From: Streptomyces sp. CA-210063
GTDB lineage: Bacteria; Actinomycetota; Actinomycetes; Streptomycetales; Streptomycetaceae
DNA length: 64,000 nucleotides
NCBI RefSeq assembly: GCF_024612015.1
Contig: NZ_CP102512.1
Span: forward strand, 3,038,001 to 3,102,000
Reading direction: 5' to 3'
The notes beneath the pieces were generated by a model. That model was given only the letters and a program-made list of their open reading frames with translations. It made no database searches and was not told the origin of the DNA. Of this stretch, positions 29,503-38,773 are shown piece by piece. The translations under genes were made by a program, and so were the position numbers. Position 1 is the stretch's first letter. The number at the start of each line of letters is the position of its first letter.

Positions 29503-31403
29503 TGGTGAAGCCGTCCTTCTCCAACGTCATCCACGTCACCCTCGACGGCAAGAAACTGCCCACCGAGTACGCCGACCTGCTGGTCGGCGGCTGGGTCGAT
29601 CTCGGCGCCGGGGTGCCCGGCGCGTTCCGGCTCACCTTCCGGGACCCGCACGGGCTGCTGCTGGGCAAACTGAACGTCAGGTTCGGCTCCAAGGTGGTCA
29701 TCGCCCCGGTCGCCGACGGACAGGGCGCGGCGTCGCCGCTGCTCACGGGCGAGGTCACCGGCATGGAGACCGACTACGACGGCACCGGCACCTTCACCGT
29801 CGTACGCGGCTACGACCCGGGCCACCGGCTGATGCGGGTGCGCAGGGTGGCGGCGTACCGCAACCAGACGGCCGCCGACATCGCCCGCAAGCTGGCCGGG
29901 ATGAACGGCATCCCGGTCGGGCAGGTGCAGGCCACCAAGACGGTCTACGACTTCATCTCCCAGTCCAATGTGACGGACTGGGACTTCCTCGCGCGGCTCG
30001 CCGACGAGAACGAGATGGTGATGTCGCTGGACGCCAAGGGGAAGTTCCAGTTCGTCAAGCCGAAGCCGGCGTCCGGCGCGCCCCCGACGAGCACGCCCGG
30101 CGAGAAGAGCCCCTTCGTCCTCCAGGCCGGTGTGGACATCCTGCGCTGCCGGGCCGCCGTCACCGCCGCCGACCAGGTCGACAAGGTCGAGGCGCGCGGC
30201 TGGAACGTGACGACGAAGAAGAAGCTCACCGCGATCACCCCGGCGAAGGCCAACCCCGGTATCGCCATCGGCACCAGCCCGCAGAAGGCGGCGGCCGCGT
30301 TCAAGGCGGCCAAGCTGGTCGAGACCGACACGCCGTACGACCTCCAGACCGAGGTCACGCACGCCGCCGCCTCCCTCGCCGACGACATCACCTCCGCCTT
30401 CGCCGAGCTGGAGGTCACCGTGCGCGGCAACCCCAAGCTGCGCCCCGGCGTGCCGGTCACGCTCACCGAGGTGGGCGCCCCGTTCGAGGGCAAGTACACC
30501 TGCACGTCCGTACGGCACTCCTTCGGCGACGGCAGCCACTACGAGACGTGGGTGACCGTCAGCGGCCGTCAGTGGCGCTCGCTGTTCGGCCTGACCTCCG
30601 GCGGCGGTACGGCGGCGCCCCGGCTGCCCAGTGTGGCCAACGCGCTGGTCACCGACGTACAGGATCCGCTGAAGCAGGGACGGGTGAAGCTCCAGTTCCC
30701 GTGGCTCGACGACACGTACGTCAGCGACTGGACGCGGACCGTGCAGATGGGCGGCAAGGGCGGCGGCGGGATCTTCCCACTGGACGTCGGCGACGAGGTG
30801 CTGGTCGCCTTCGACCGGGGCGCACTCGACCACCCGTTCGTCATCGGTGGCCTCTACAACGGCATCGACAAGCCCACCCCCGTGAAGGACGTGTGGCTGC
30901 ACGACCCGGTCAAGAAGAAGGCGATCCGGCACACCCTGTCCGACCGCGAGGGCAACCGGGTGGACCTGCTCAGCCAGCAGACCGGCCTTCGCAAGCAGGG
31001 CGTACGCATCGCCAGCGGCAACGACCGGCTGATCATCAACCTCGACCGGACGAAGACCGAGATCACGGTGGACAGCAAGGGGGCCGTCAGCATCACGGGC
31101 GGTACGTCGGTGTCCGTGAAGGCCGGGACCGATCTGACGCTGAGCGCGCTGAGGTCCGTGACCATCCGCAGCGGCGGACCCCTCAACCTCCAGGGGCAGG
31201 GCATGGTCGGCCTGAGGTCGCTCGGCGGCGCGGTCAACATCAACGCGGTGGGCGCCCTCTCCATGAACGCGGCCGGTGCCGCGACGATCAACGCGGCCGG
31301 GACCGTGCAGATCAGCGCGGTCGGCCAGGCGGCGCTCCGGGCGGCCAACGTGGACATCATGGGCCTCGTGACGGTCAACAAGAAGCCGTATCCGATCCCG
31401 TGA
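29502..31403 (+). CDS. cis8: VgrG-like central spike protein
   Basis: A 633-residue protein. The N-terminal half is the gp27-like hub (SFSNVIHVTLDGKKLPTEYA, YDPGHRLMRVRRVA, TDWDFLARLADENEMVM). A gp5-like OB fold follows (NALVTDVQDPLKQGRVKLQF, then GGGIFPLDVGDEVLVAFD). The last 130 residues form a repetitive beta-helix (GAVNINAVGALSMNAAGAAT), the needle. No toxin domain is fused to its C-terminus. A separate PAAR tip gene is not seen. The spike is what meets the target membrane. Confidence 0.95.
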   Translation: MVKPSFSNVIHVTLDGKKLPTEYADLLVGGWVDLGAGVPGAFRLTFRDPHGLLLGKLNVRFGSKVVIAPVADGQGAASPLLTGEVTGMETDYDGTGTFTVVRGYDPGHRLMRVRRVAAYRNQTAADIARKLAGMNGIPVGQVQATKTVYDFISQSNVTDWDFLARLADENEMVMSLDAKGKFQFVKPKPASGAPPTSTPGEKSPFVLQAGVDILRCRAAVTAADQVDKVEARGWNVTTKKKLTAITPAKANPGIAIGTSPQKAAAAFKAAKLVETDTPYDLQTEVTHAAASLADDITSAFAELEVTVRGNPKLRPGVPVTLTEVGAPFEGKYTCTSVRHSFGDGSHYETWVTVSGRQWRSLFGLTSGGGTAAPRLPSVANALVTDVQDPLKQGRVKLQFPWLDDTYVSDWTRTVQMGGKGGGGIFPLDVGDEVLVAFDRGALDHPFVIGGLYNGIDKPTPVKDVWLHDPVKKKAIRHTLSDREGNRVDLLSQQTGLRKQGVRIASGNDRLIINLDRTKTEITVDSKGAVSITGGTSVSVKAGTDLTLSALRSVTIRSGGPLNLQGQGMVGLRSLGGAVNINAVGALSMNAAGAATINAAGTVQISAVGQAALRAANVDIMGLVTVNKKPYPIP

Positions 31404-31494
31404 CGCCCCGGAAGTCCTTCCGGAAAACACGCAGTTCAAGCACTTCCAGTACGTCACGCACGTCAGGAACTCCAGAAAGGGGGGTGGCCCGCTG

Positions 31495-31938
31495 ATGGCC
31501 GAGCAGTTCGTCGGATCCGGCTGGGCGTTCCCGCTGCGCATCGGGCCCACCGGGGGCATCGCCCTGGTCAGCGGGGAACGCGAGGTCGAGGAGGCCATCC
31601 GGCTGGTCCTGGCCACGGCGCCGGGTGAGCGGCCGATGCGCCCCGAGTTCGGCTGCGCCATCCACGACCTGGTGTTCGCGCCGGTCAACGAGGCCACCGC
31701 CGGCCGTATCCAGCACGAGGTGTACGCGAGCCTCGACCGCTGGGAGCCGCGGATCGAGGTGACCGACGTCGAGGTGACGGCGGGCGCCGACCAGGGCGTC
31801 CTCTTCATCGACGTCCGCTACGCGATCCGCGGCACCAACAACCCGCGCAGCCTGGTCTTCCCGTTCTACGTCATTCCCTCCCACGACGAGCCGGACCTGG
31901 CTTCCGAAGGCTCCGACCGTCCCGAAAGCGACCGCTGA
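31495..31938 (+). CDS. cis9: gp25-like baseplate wedge protein
   Basis: A 147-residue protein with the core gp25 pattern: GWAFPLRIGPTGGIALVSGE, EVEEAIRLVLATAPGERPM, RPEFGCAIHDLVFAPVN and RIQHEVYASLDRWEPRI. It is a wedge component that starts sheath polymerisation. It overlaps the next gene by one base (TGATG). 91 bases separate it from the spike gene. Confidence 0.95.
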   Translation: MAEQFVGSGWAFPLRIGPTGGIALVSGEREVEEAIRLVLATAPGERPMRPEFGCAIHDLVFAPVNEATAGRIQHEVYASLDRWEPRIEVTDVEVTAGADQGVLFIDVRYAIRGTNNPRSLVFPFYVIPSHDEPDLASEGSDRPESDR

Positions 31939-33896
31939 TGGCCCTGCCCTCCCCGAACCTCGACGACCGCCGCTTCCAGCAGTTCGTCGACGACGCCAAG
32001 CGCTACATCCAGCAGCGGGCCCCGGAGTGGACCGACCACAACGTCTCCGACCCCGGCGTCACCCTGGTGGAGACGGTCGCCCACATGGCCGACCAGATCG
32101 TCTACCGGCTCAACCGGGTGCCGGAGAAGAACCATCTGGCGTTCCTGGACCTGGTCGGCATCACCCTGTTCCCGCCGTCGGCCGCCCGGACGGATGTGAC
32201 CTTCTGGCTGTCGGCACCGCAGGAGGAGCCGGTCCTGCTGCCCGTGGGTACGGAGGTCGCCACCGTGCGCACCGAGAGCGAGGAGGCGGTCGTCTTCGCC
32301 ACCGAGCGCGAACTGACCGTCGTGCCCTGCGAGTTGAGGCATCTGGTGACCCAGCGGGGCGGTGAGCCGGTCGCCGACCGGACGACCGACCTCGTCGAGG
32401 GCAAGGACCTGATGTGCTTCGCCGAGTCCCCGCGGCCCGGCGACTGCATGCTGTTCGGGCTGACCGCCGCCGTGCCGACCTGCGCGGTCGTGCTGGAGCT
32501 GGACAGCCGGGTCGACGGCGTCGGCGTGGACCCGCGGCAGCCCCCGCTGGTCTGGGAGGCGTGGACCGAGGACGGCTGGACGGAGTGCGAGGTCGACCGG
32601 GACGGCACGGGTGGCCTGAACCGCCCGGGTGAGGTGGTCCTCCACATGCCCGGCGGGCACACCCTGTCCCGCACGGGCGGGCAGGAGGCCGGCTGGCTGC
32701 GCTGCCGGGTCACCGAACCCCTCCCCGGCCAGCCCTTCTACACCACCTCGCCGACCGTCCGCGCCGCCGAGGCCTTCACCATCGGCGGCACCACCACCGT
32801 CGTCCACGCCGAGACCGTGTACGACGAGGCACTCGGCGAGTCCACCGGCCTGCCCGGGCAGCGGCTGCGCCTCGCCCACTTCCCGGTGGTGGGCGACACC
32901 CCGCCCGTACTGCTCCAGACCGCCGAGCACGACGGCTGGAACGACTGGGAGGTCGTCCCCTCCTTCGCCGGGTCCGCCCCGTACGACCGCCACATCACCC
33001 TCGACGCCGCCACCGGCGAGATCGCCTTCGGCCCGGCGGTACGGGAGCCCGACGGCACCCTGCGCCAGTACGGGGCCGTCGCCCCCAAGGGCGCCGTCAT
33101 CCGCGCCGTGCGCTACCGCACGGGAGGCGGCCGGGCCGGAAACGTGGCCCGCGGTGCCGTACGCGTCCTGCGCACCTCCGTCCCGTACGTCTCCGAGGTC
33201 GTCAACCGCGAGGCCGCGCGCGGCGGGGTCGACGCCGAGACCGTGGAGGAGGCGAAGCTCCGGGCGCCGATCACACTGCGCGCCCAGGAACGCGCGGTGA
33301 CGCTGCGCGACTACGAGGAACTCGCCCGCCGGGCCGCCCCCGAGACCGCCCGCATCACCTGCCTGGAGGGCGAGGAGGGCGAGCACGGGGCGTACGCGGT
33401 ACGGGTGTTGGTGGTCCCGCAGGCCGTCCCGGACCCCGGCGGCCGCCTCCGCTTCGAACAACTCGTCCCCGGTGACGCCCTGTTGCGCCGCATCACCCGC
33501 CACCTCGACGAACGCCGCCTGATAGGCACCCGGCTGGCCGTGGGCCCGCCCTTCTACCAGGGCATCACCGTCGTCGCCACGCTGCACGCCTTCCGGGGCA
33601 CGGACACCGACCGGGTCCGCCGCCAGGCCCACGACGCCCTCTACCGCCACCTCGACCCCCTGACCGGCGGCGCCGACGGCCGCGGCTGGCCCTTCGGCCG
33701 CCCCGTCCAGTCCGGCGAGGTCTTCGCCGTCCTCCAACGCGTCCCCGGCGTCGAACTCGTCGACGACGTCCAGCTCCACCCCGCCGACCCCCTCACCGGC
33801 AAACGAGGCGACCCCACCGACCGCATCGACCTCTCACCCCCCTCCCTGGTCTTCTCCTTCGACCACCGGGTCCGAGTGATCGGGGACAAGCCGTGA
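31938..33896 (+). CDS. cis11: Baseplate J-like wedge protein
   Basis: A 652-residue protein beginning MALPSPNLDDRRFQQFVDDA, with PGVTLVETVAHMADQIVYRL, a classic baseplate J/gp6 start. The C-terminal third has VTLRDYEELARRAAPETARI and YLVP-like VRVLVVPQAVPDPGGR. It joins gp25 and the next protein into the wedge. Length is normal for Cis11-type proteins. Confidence 0.94.
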   Translation: MALPSPNLDDRRFQQFVDDAKRYIQQRAPEWTDHNVSDPGVTLVETVAHMADQIVYRLNRVPEKNHLAFLDLVGITLFPPSAARTDVTFWLSAPQEEPVLLPVGTEVATVRTESEEAVVFATERELTVVPCELRHLVTQRGGEPVADRTTDLVEGKDLMCFAESPRPGDCMLFGLTAAVPTCAVVLELDSRVDGVGVDPRQPPLVWEAWTEDGWTECEVDRDGTGGLNRPGEVVLHMPGGHTLSRTGGQEAGWLRCRVTEPLPGQPFYTTSPTVRAAEAFTIGGTTTVVHAETVYDEALGESTGLPGQRLRLAHFPVVGDTPPVLLQTAEHDGWNDWEVVPSFAGSAPYDRHITLDAATGEIAFGPAVREPDGTLRQYGAVAPKGAVIRAVRYRTGGGRAGNVARGAVRVLRTSVPYVSEVVNREAARGGVDAETVEEAKLRAPITLRAQERAVTLRDYEELARRAAPETARITCLEGEEGEHGAYAVRVLVVPQAVPDPGGRLRFEQLVPGDALLRRITRHLDERRLIGTRLAVGPPFYQGITVVATLHAFRGTDTDRVRRQAHDALYRHLDPLTGGADGRGWPFGRPVQSGEVFAVLQRVPGVELVDDVQLHPADPLTGKRGDPTDRIDLSPPSLVFSFDHRVRVIGDKP

Positions 33897-33914
33897 TCGG
33901 GGCGCAGCCCCGCA

Positions 33915-33955
33915 AGGGGCGCGGGGAACTGCGCGACCAGCCACGACGGCGCCGC
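33915..33955 (+). repeat. Dispersed 41-bp repeat, copy B, inside the CIS operon
   Basis: The same unit as at 1441-1481 in the opposite orientation, with two mismatches. It lies in the 112-base gap between the baseplate J gene and the next baseplate gene, the widest gap after the spike gene. Confidence 0.8.
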
Positions 33956-34008
33956 ACCCGCCACACGCCCCATCCCCCCGAGCTCATAGGCGCGAGAGGC
34001 ATCCACAC

Positions 34009-34566
34009 ATGAGGGGCTCCATAGACGGCCTCGGCTCCTCCACCCCCATCGGCACGATGCTGCCCGCGGTGTTCGCCGACGACGACCTCGCCCAACGCTT
34101 CGTGGGCGGCCTGGACGACGTACTCGCCCCGATCCTCTCCGTCCTCGACTGCCTGGACTCCTACTTCACCCCGTCACTGGCCCCCCTGGACTTCACCCAG
34201 TGGCTGGCCGGCTGGGTCGGCGCCGAGACCGACGGCACGGAACCGGAGGACCGCCTGCGCGCCGCGGTCGCCGCCGCCGCGTATCTGCACCGGGTACGCG
34301 GCACCCGACGCGGCCTGTCCGAGGCCGTACGCCTGGTGTTCGGCGTGACACCGGAGATCACCGAGAGCGGCGCCGCCACCTGGGACGCCCGCCCCCTCGG
34401 CCCCGTCCCCGGCGAACACCGCCCCCGCCTCCACGTGACCCTGCGCCTGCCCGACCCGACCCCCGCGGACGAACACCGCCTGGACAGCCTCGTGGCCGCC
34501 GCCCGCCCCGCCCACATGCCCTACACGGTCCAGGTGACCGCCACCGAAAGGATCCCCGAGAGATGA
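34009..34566 (+). CDS. cis12: Tail protein I-like baseplate protein
   Basis: A 185-residue protein with the phage tail protein I pattern: MLPAVFADDDLAQRFVGGLD, LDSYFTPSLAPLDFTQWLAG and YLHRVRGTRRGLSEAVRLVF. Such proteins complete the wedge and usually connect to fibres. No tail fibre gene follows here. Its stop overlaps the start of the next gene by four bases (ATGA). Confidence 0.92.
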   Translation: MRGSIDGLGSSTPIGTMLPAVFADDDLAQRFVGGLDDVLAPILSVLDCLDSYFTPSLAPLDFTQWLAGWVGAETDGTEPEDRLRAAVAAAAYLHRVRGTRRGLSEAVRLVFGVTPEITESGAATWDARPLGPVPGEHRPRLHVTLRLPDPTPADEHRLDSLVAAARPAHMPYTVQVTATERIPER

Positions 34567-36170
34567 CCAGCCAGACCCCCGGCACCGGCCAGGCCCAGAG
34601 CTGCGCCGAATGCGGAACCCGCGGGGAGCCCGGCCAGTCCTTCTGCGACGCCTGCGGCGCGGTACTCGGCTGGTCCGACGCGCCGGACCGGGCGACCACG
34701 GACCGGGCCACCACGGGCCGCGCGACGAACGGCGCCGCCGACCGCCCGGACACCGGACGTACGACGGACACGGCACCGGACCGCGCGGACGCCGGACGCA
34801 CAGGAGGCGCGCCCCCCGCCCCCGTACCGGCGCCCGCCGGACGCACGACGGCCGGTGACGAGCCGGGCTGGGACGCCTTCGCCCTCCCGGGCGCCGGCAC
34901 GGGTACGGCCCGCACGGCCCACGACACGGGCCAGCCGGGGGCGACCGCGGCCGACGCCGCCCACAGCCGGACCCCGGAGGCGGCCACGGCGGTCCGAACG
35001 GACGCGCCCGCCACCGACACCCGGCACCCCGGGAGCACCACACCGGCACCCGGCACCGTAACGCCGACCGTCACCCCGCCCCCGGCGTCCATGACAGCGG
35101 CGACAGCGGCGACGGCGGCGACAGCCGCGTCCACAGCGGCCCCCGTCTCCCCCGCCACCCCCGAACCGACCCCGCCCCGCCCCCGCCACGAGGACGAGGC
35201 CGACACCGACCGCCTGCCGGCGGCCGCCCCCACCACCCCCCTCCCCACCCACGGGAACCCCCCTCCCGCGCCCTCGGCCGCCGACCGGGCGAGGTCCCTC
35301 CTGGTCCCCGTCGCCGACCCCGAACCCCGCGCCCCGGCGGAGCCGGCCGTCGCACCCGTGCTGCCCGGCCGCCCCGACGCACAGCGCCCCCAAGTCCGCA
35401 CTCCCGGCCCGGAGTTCGGCACGGAGGGCGGTGTGCCCTGCCCGTGGTGTGCGACTCCCACCCGGCCGGACCGGCACTTCTGCGCGCGCTGTGCGATGCC
35501 GATGGCCGGCCGCGCGGAGACACCGGGACGGCTGCCGTGGTGGCGCCGGATGCTGAACGGCCGCAACACGGAGACCCCGTGGGCGGGCGACCGCCCCCGC
35601 CTGCGCCGCGGCTTCGGCCACATCCTGAACTGGGTGGTCGGAGCCCTCGTCCTCACCCTGATCGTCACCCTCGCCTTCCAGGCCGACGACGGCTACCAGG
35701 CGGCCCGCGACCACTTCGCCAAGCGCGCCTCGGTCGTCCCGGACTCCTTCAAGGCGTCCCGCTCGTTCCCCGGTCACAAGCCCCAACTGGCCTTCGACAC
35801 CTACAGCAACACGTGGTGGGGCCCGGGTGTCACGGAGTCCGGCGAGGGGGAGTGGCTGGAGGTCCGCTTCGAGCAGCCGACCCGGCTGCTGGACGTGGTC
35901 ATCATTCCGGGCGTCTCGAAGAACGCGGACAAGCGCTCGGAGTCGGCCCGCCCCCACCGCATCGAGGCGAAGATCACCGCTGTCGACGGCTCCGTCTCCA
36001 CCAAGATCCTCACCCTCGACCAGACCGCCGGCGCCCAACGCCGCAAGTTCCGCGTCGGCGACGCCCAGACCGTCCGCTTCACCATCCGCTCCGCCTACGG
36101 CGCGGACCCCAAGAAGCAGGTGGCGATAGCCGAGATCGAGTTCTTCGGCCGCTCCAGCGGCACCAGCTGA
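34563..36170 (+). CDS. cisA: CisA-like membrane protein: two zinc ribbons, TM helix, glycan-binding C-terminus
   Basis: A 535-residue protein coupled to the tail protein I gene. An N-terminal zinc ribbon uses C14, C17, C28 and C31. Residues about 45-285 are Thr/Ala/Pro-rich and disordered. A second zinc ribbon uses C293, C296, C307 and C310 (CPWCATPTRPDRHFCARC). After a basic segment (WWRRMLNGR) there is one membrane helix at about 353-375. The C-terminal domain (about 400-535) has FDTYSNTWWGPGVTESGEGE, LLDVVIIPGVS and VAIAEIEFFG, like a discoidin/NADase-type glycan-binding fold. The layout and position match CisA of S. coelicolor, a membrane protein needed for CIS-linked cell death, as I recall it. 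N-inside topology is inferred. Confidence 0.82.
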   Translation: MTSQTPGTGQAQSCAECGTRGEPGQSFCDACGAVLGWSDAPDRATTDRATTGRATNGAADRPDTGRTTDTAPDRADAGRTGGAPPAPVPAPAGRTTAGDEPGWDAFALPGAGTGTARTAHDTGQPGATAADAAHSRTPEAATAVRTDAPATDTRHPGSTTPAPGTVTPTVTPPPASMTAATAATAATAASTAAPVSPATPEPTPPRPRHEDEADTDRLPAAAPTTPLPTHGNPPPAPSAADRARSLLVPVADPEPRAPAEPAVAPVLPGRPDAQRPQVRTPGPEFGTEGGVPCPWCATPTRPDRHFCARCAMPMAGRAETPGRLPWWRRMLNGRNTETPWAGDRPRLRRGFGHILNWVVGALVLTLIVTLAFQADDGYQAARDHFAKRASVVPDSFKASRSFPGHKPQLAFDTYSNTWWGPGVTESGEGEWLEVRFEQPTRLLDVVIIPGVSKNADKRSESARPHRIEAKITAVDGSVSTKILTLDQTAGAQRRKFRVGDAQTVRFTIRSAYGADPKKQVAIAEIEFFGRSSGTS

Positions 36171-36293
36171 GCCGAGTACGGGGAGGCGGCCGCCCGAGTT
36201 CCACCCAGAACGCCGGCTCCGCGCCCGCGGCGACATCGGGCGGCCGAGCGCACGGCATCACCGCCCTGACGCTGCTCGCACCCGCCGCCGTCA

Positions 36294-36329
36294 CATCGCG
36301 GCCGCCGCACTGTGACGGCGGCCGCGATG
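36294..36329. terminator. Long hairpin between the CIS operon and the aldolase gene
   Basis: A perfect 14-bp stem (CATCGCGGCCGCCG / CGGCGGCCGCGATG) with an 8-base loop lies between two convergent genes. It can end transcripts from both sides. Nothing else is evident in the 274-base gap. Confidence 0.8.
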
Positions 36330-36444
36330 ACAGCACCCCCTACCCGTGCGGGCGCCCGTCGTGGTGGAGGAGGAGCACCCGGCCGGGCACTTCTTGTGAC
36401 GGGCTCCTTCGGCATCAGCGGCCGTCGCTGTCAGTGGGCCACCG

Positions 36445-37278
36445 TCAGCCGAGGACCCGCAGGAGGTGTTCCACCGCCTCGGCCATGCGGGTGCGGGCAG
36501 TCGCCAGGTACGCCCGCGGGTCGACGCTGTGCGTGTCCCCGGCGACGAAGTCGCGAATCGCCCCGGTGAAGGCGATGTTCAGCGCCGTACCGATGTTGAT
36601 CTTCGTCATGCCTCCCGTGACCGCTCGGCGGAGTTCGTCGTCGGGTACACCGGTCGAACCGTGCAGGACCAGCGGGACCGGGACGGCGCGCGCGAGCCGG
36701 GCGATGAGCTCGTGGTCGAGTTTCGCGGTTCGGGTCGTCATCGCGTGGGAGTTGCCGACCGCGACGGCGAGCGCGTCGACGCCGGTGGCGGCCACGAAAG
36801 CGCGCGCTTCGTCGGGATCGGTACGGACTCCGGGAGCGTGTACGCCGTCCTTGCCGCCGATCTCGCCGAGTTCGGCCTCCAGCCACAGGCCCTGACTGTG
36901 GGCCCAGTCGGCCGCGGCGCGGGTGGCGGCGACATTCTCGTCGTGCGGCAGTGCCGAGCCGTCGTACATCGCCGAGCCGAAGCCGAAGTCACCGGCACGG
37001 CGCAGCAGCGCCTCGTCGGTGACGTGGTCCAGATGCAGGCCGACCGGAACGCCGGCGGCCTCCGCCACGGCGGCCGTGGCGGAGGCGAGGGGGCCGAGGG
37101 AGCCCCCGTGGAAGCGGACCGCGTTTTCGCTGATCTGGCAGATGACCGGTGCCCCGGCAGCCTCGGCGCCCGCGACGATCGCCTCGGCGTGCTCGAGTGT
37201 GATCACATTGAACGCGCCGACGCCGCGGCCGTCGGCGCGGGCGGAGCGGACCAGTTGGGCGGTGGGGATCAAGGGCAT
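36445..37278 (-). CDS. Class II fructose/tagatose-bisphosphate aldolase family protein
   Basis: A 277-residue zinc-dependent aldolase, ATG start. Zinc and active-site blocks are present: HLDHVTDE (D84, H85), EAELGEIGGKDG, VGNSHAM and VLHGSTGVPD. These proteins cleave ketose 1,6-bisphosphates or the 1-phosphate. The short GatY/KbaY-like length (about 280 residues) suits tagatose or related sugars better than glycolytic Fba. It is divergent from a DeoR regulator and near a SIS sugar-phosphate gene, so an amino-sugar or ketose route is likely. The exact substrate is not readable. Confidence 0.85.
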   Translation of the reverse strand: MPLIPTAQLVRSARADGRGVGAFNVITLEHAEAIVAGAEAAGAPVICQISENAVRFHGGSLGPLASATAAVAEAAGVPVGLHLDHVTDEALLRRAGDFGFGSAMYDGSALPHDENVAATRAAADWAHSQGLWLEAELGEIGGKDGVHAPGVRTDPDEARAFVAATGVDALAVAVGNSHAMTTRTAKLDHELIARLARAVPVPLVLHGSTGVPDDELRRAVTGGMTKINIGTALNIAFTGAIRDFVAGDTHSVDPRAYLATARTRMAEAVEHLLRVLG

Positions 37279-37347
37279 GGGGTACTTAATAGCCTTTCCT
37301 CAGCCGAGACAGCCGTGCACGAATTCGCTCGTTTTGGCACGATAAAA

Positions 37348-37357
37348 TGCTCAAGCA
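37348..37357 (-). promoter_or_regulatory. TGCTTGA half-site upstream of the aldolase gene
   Basis: TGCTCAAGCA contains, on the minus strand, the same TGCTTGA found twice as an inverted repeat at 39756-39781. It lies 70 bases before the aldolase start and may be a DeoR operator half-site. Confidence 0.4.
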
Positions 37358-37414
37358 GGCATCAGCCTTCACATCCGGGCTCAACAGATCCGGGCGTCCG
37401 TGCTCCGGACTTCG

Positions 37415-37458
37415 GAGTCCGAGCAGCGGAGATCCGAGCAGCGGAGATCCGAGCAGCG
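37415..37458 (+). repeat. Three direct repeats upstream of the DeoR gene
   Basis: The units are GGAGTCCGAGCAGC (14 bases), then two copies of GGAGATCCGAGCAGC (15 bases). They lie in the divergent gap between the aldolase and the DeoR gene, about 60 bases before the DeoR start. They could be an autoregulatory operator or a replication slip. Confidence 0.75.
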
Positions 37459-37519
37459 GCAATTCGGTCTTCGGCCTGTGATGTTCATGGGCCCGCACAC
37501 CACGAACAGGGGACGACGC

Positions 37520-38308
37520 ATGGCGGCACCGCAGGCCAGATGGAGCGCGTTGCTGGAGATGCTGACGCGCGACGGGCGGATCGAGGTCGACGCCGCCGCG
37601 GACGAACTGCGGGTCTCCGCCGCCACGATCCGGCGTGATCTGGACGAGCTGGCGCGCCAGCAGATGGTCACCCGCACGCACGGCGGCGCCGTGATCAACG
37701 CGATCGCGTACGACCTGCCGCTCCGCTACAAGGCCGCGCGCAACGCTCCGGAGAAGGAGCGGATCGCCGATGCGGCGGCGGGCCTGGTGAAGGCGGGCGC
37801 CGTGGTGGGTCTGAACGGCGGCACCACGACCACCGCGGTCGCCCGGGCGCTGGCCATCAGGCCCGAGCTGAGCACGGAGGGCGCCGGTCCCTCGCTGACG
37901 GTGGTCACCAACGCGCTGAACATCGCCAACGAGCTGGTCGTTCGCCGCCATGTGAAGCTCGTCGTCACGGGGGGTGTGGCCCGCCCGGCCTCGTACGAAC
38001 TCACCGGGCCGCTGGCCACCGAAGTGCTCGCCCAGATCACGCTCGATCACGTCTTCATCGGCGTCGACGCGATCGACGTCAGGCACGGGGCCACTGCCCA
38101 GGACGAGGGCGAGGCCGGCATCAACCGGGCGTTGGCCCTCCGCGCCGAACAGGTGGTCGTGGTCGCGGACTCGTCCAAGCTCGGCCGGCGGGCCTTCGCC
38201 CGGATCTGCCCGGTGGAGGATGTCCATGTGCTGGTGACCGACAAGGCGGCGGGTCCCGAGCTGACCGAGCCGTTCGCCGCGGCGGGCGTGGAGATCGTCC
38301 GGGCCTGA
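37520..38308 (+). CDS. DeoR/GlpR family sugar-responsive repressor
   Basis: A 262-residue protein from an ATG after ACAGGGGACGACGC. An upstream in-frame start is possible but crosses the direct repeats. The N-terminal winged HTH reads LTRDGRIEVDAAADELRVSA, ATIRRDLDEL, with the family's TRTHGGAV. The C-terminal sensor domain (DeoRC) has LNGGTTTTAVARAL, VVTNALNIANEL, GGVARPASYELTGP and VVVADSSKLGRRAFARIC. Such regulators sense phosphorylated sugars. It probably controls the divergent aldolase and the SIS/transport genes (inferred from shared motifs). Confidence 0.92.
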   Translation: MAAPQARWSALLEMLTRDGRIEVDAAADELRVSAATIRRDLDELARQQMVTRTHGGAVINAIAYDLPLRYKAARNAPEKERIADAAAGLVKAGAVVGLNGGTTTTAVARALAIRPELSTEGAGPSLTVVTNALNIANELVVRRHVKLVVTGGVARPASYELTGPLATEVLAQITLDHVFIGVDAIDVRHGATAQDEGEAGINRALALRAEQVVVVADSSKLGRRAFARICPVEDVHVLVTDKAAGPELTEPFAAAGVEIVRA

Positions 38309-38340
38309 GGGTCTTCGCATGTTCCGGGCCGGGGCCGAGG

Positions 38341-38770
38341 CCGGCCGGCGTGGACGAGCGCGGTGACCACTCCTGGCAGCGCCAGCGGCAGGGTGACCCG
38401 CACCAGCGCGCCCAGCCGTCCCGCCCCGTCCATGTACGCCGCCTCCTCCAACTCCTTGGGGATGGACGCGAAGTACGCGTTCAGGATCCAGCTGCAGAAC
38501 GGCAGGTTGCTCGGTGTAGTTGGCGACGCCCGCGAAGCCCTGGGTCAGTCCGGTGGAGCTGATGTCCATCAGGGAGGTGCGGACCATCTCGACGACGGGC
38601 CAGACGACCACGGCCAGAATCAGAACGAGTGCGGGGCCGAGCCACAGCAGCGGTTCCAGCGCCCGCTGACGGCGTGCGGGCCGGCGGCGGCCGGAGCCGC
38701 TTTCCGGTGCCGCCCGGGTCCGGTCCTCCTTCGCCCCGCCGGTGCGTGCGGTGACGTCCTGGACGGCCAC
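38341..38770 (-). pseudogene. Fused remnant of two sugar ABC permease genes
   Basis: From the start at 38770, the first part reads as the beginning of a MalF-type permease (LEPLLWLGPALVLILAVVVW, then GLTQGFAGVANYTE). At about 38512 it changes frame and becomes the end of a MalG-type permease: SNLPFCSWILNAYFASIPKE, LEEAAYMDGAGRLGALVRVT (the EAA loop) and LPLALPGVVTALVHAG. The second part also stops short of the usual C-terminus. A deletion thus removed most of one permease and the front of the next, and the join is out of frame. No functional permease remains. Confidence 0.85.
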
Positions 38771-38773
38771 CCG

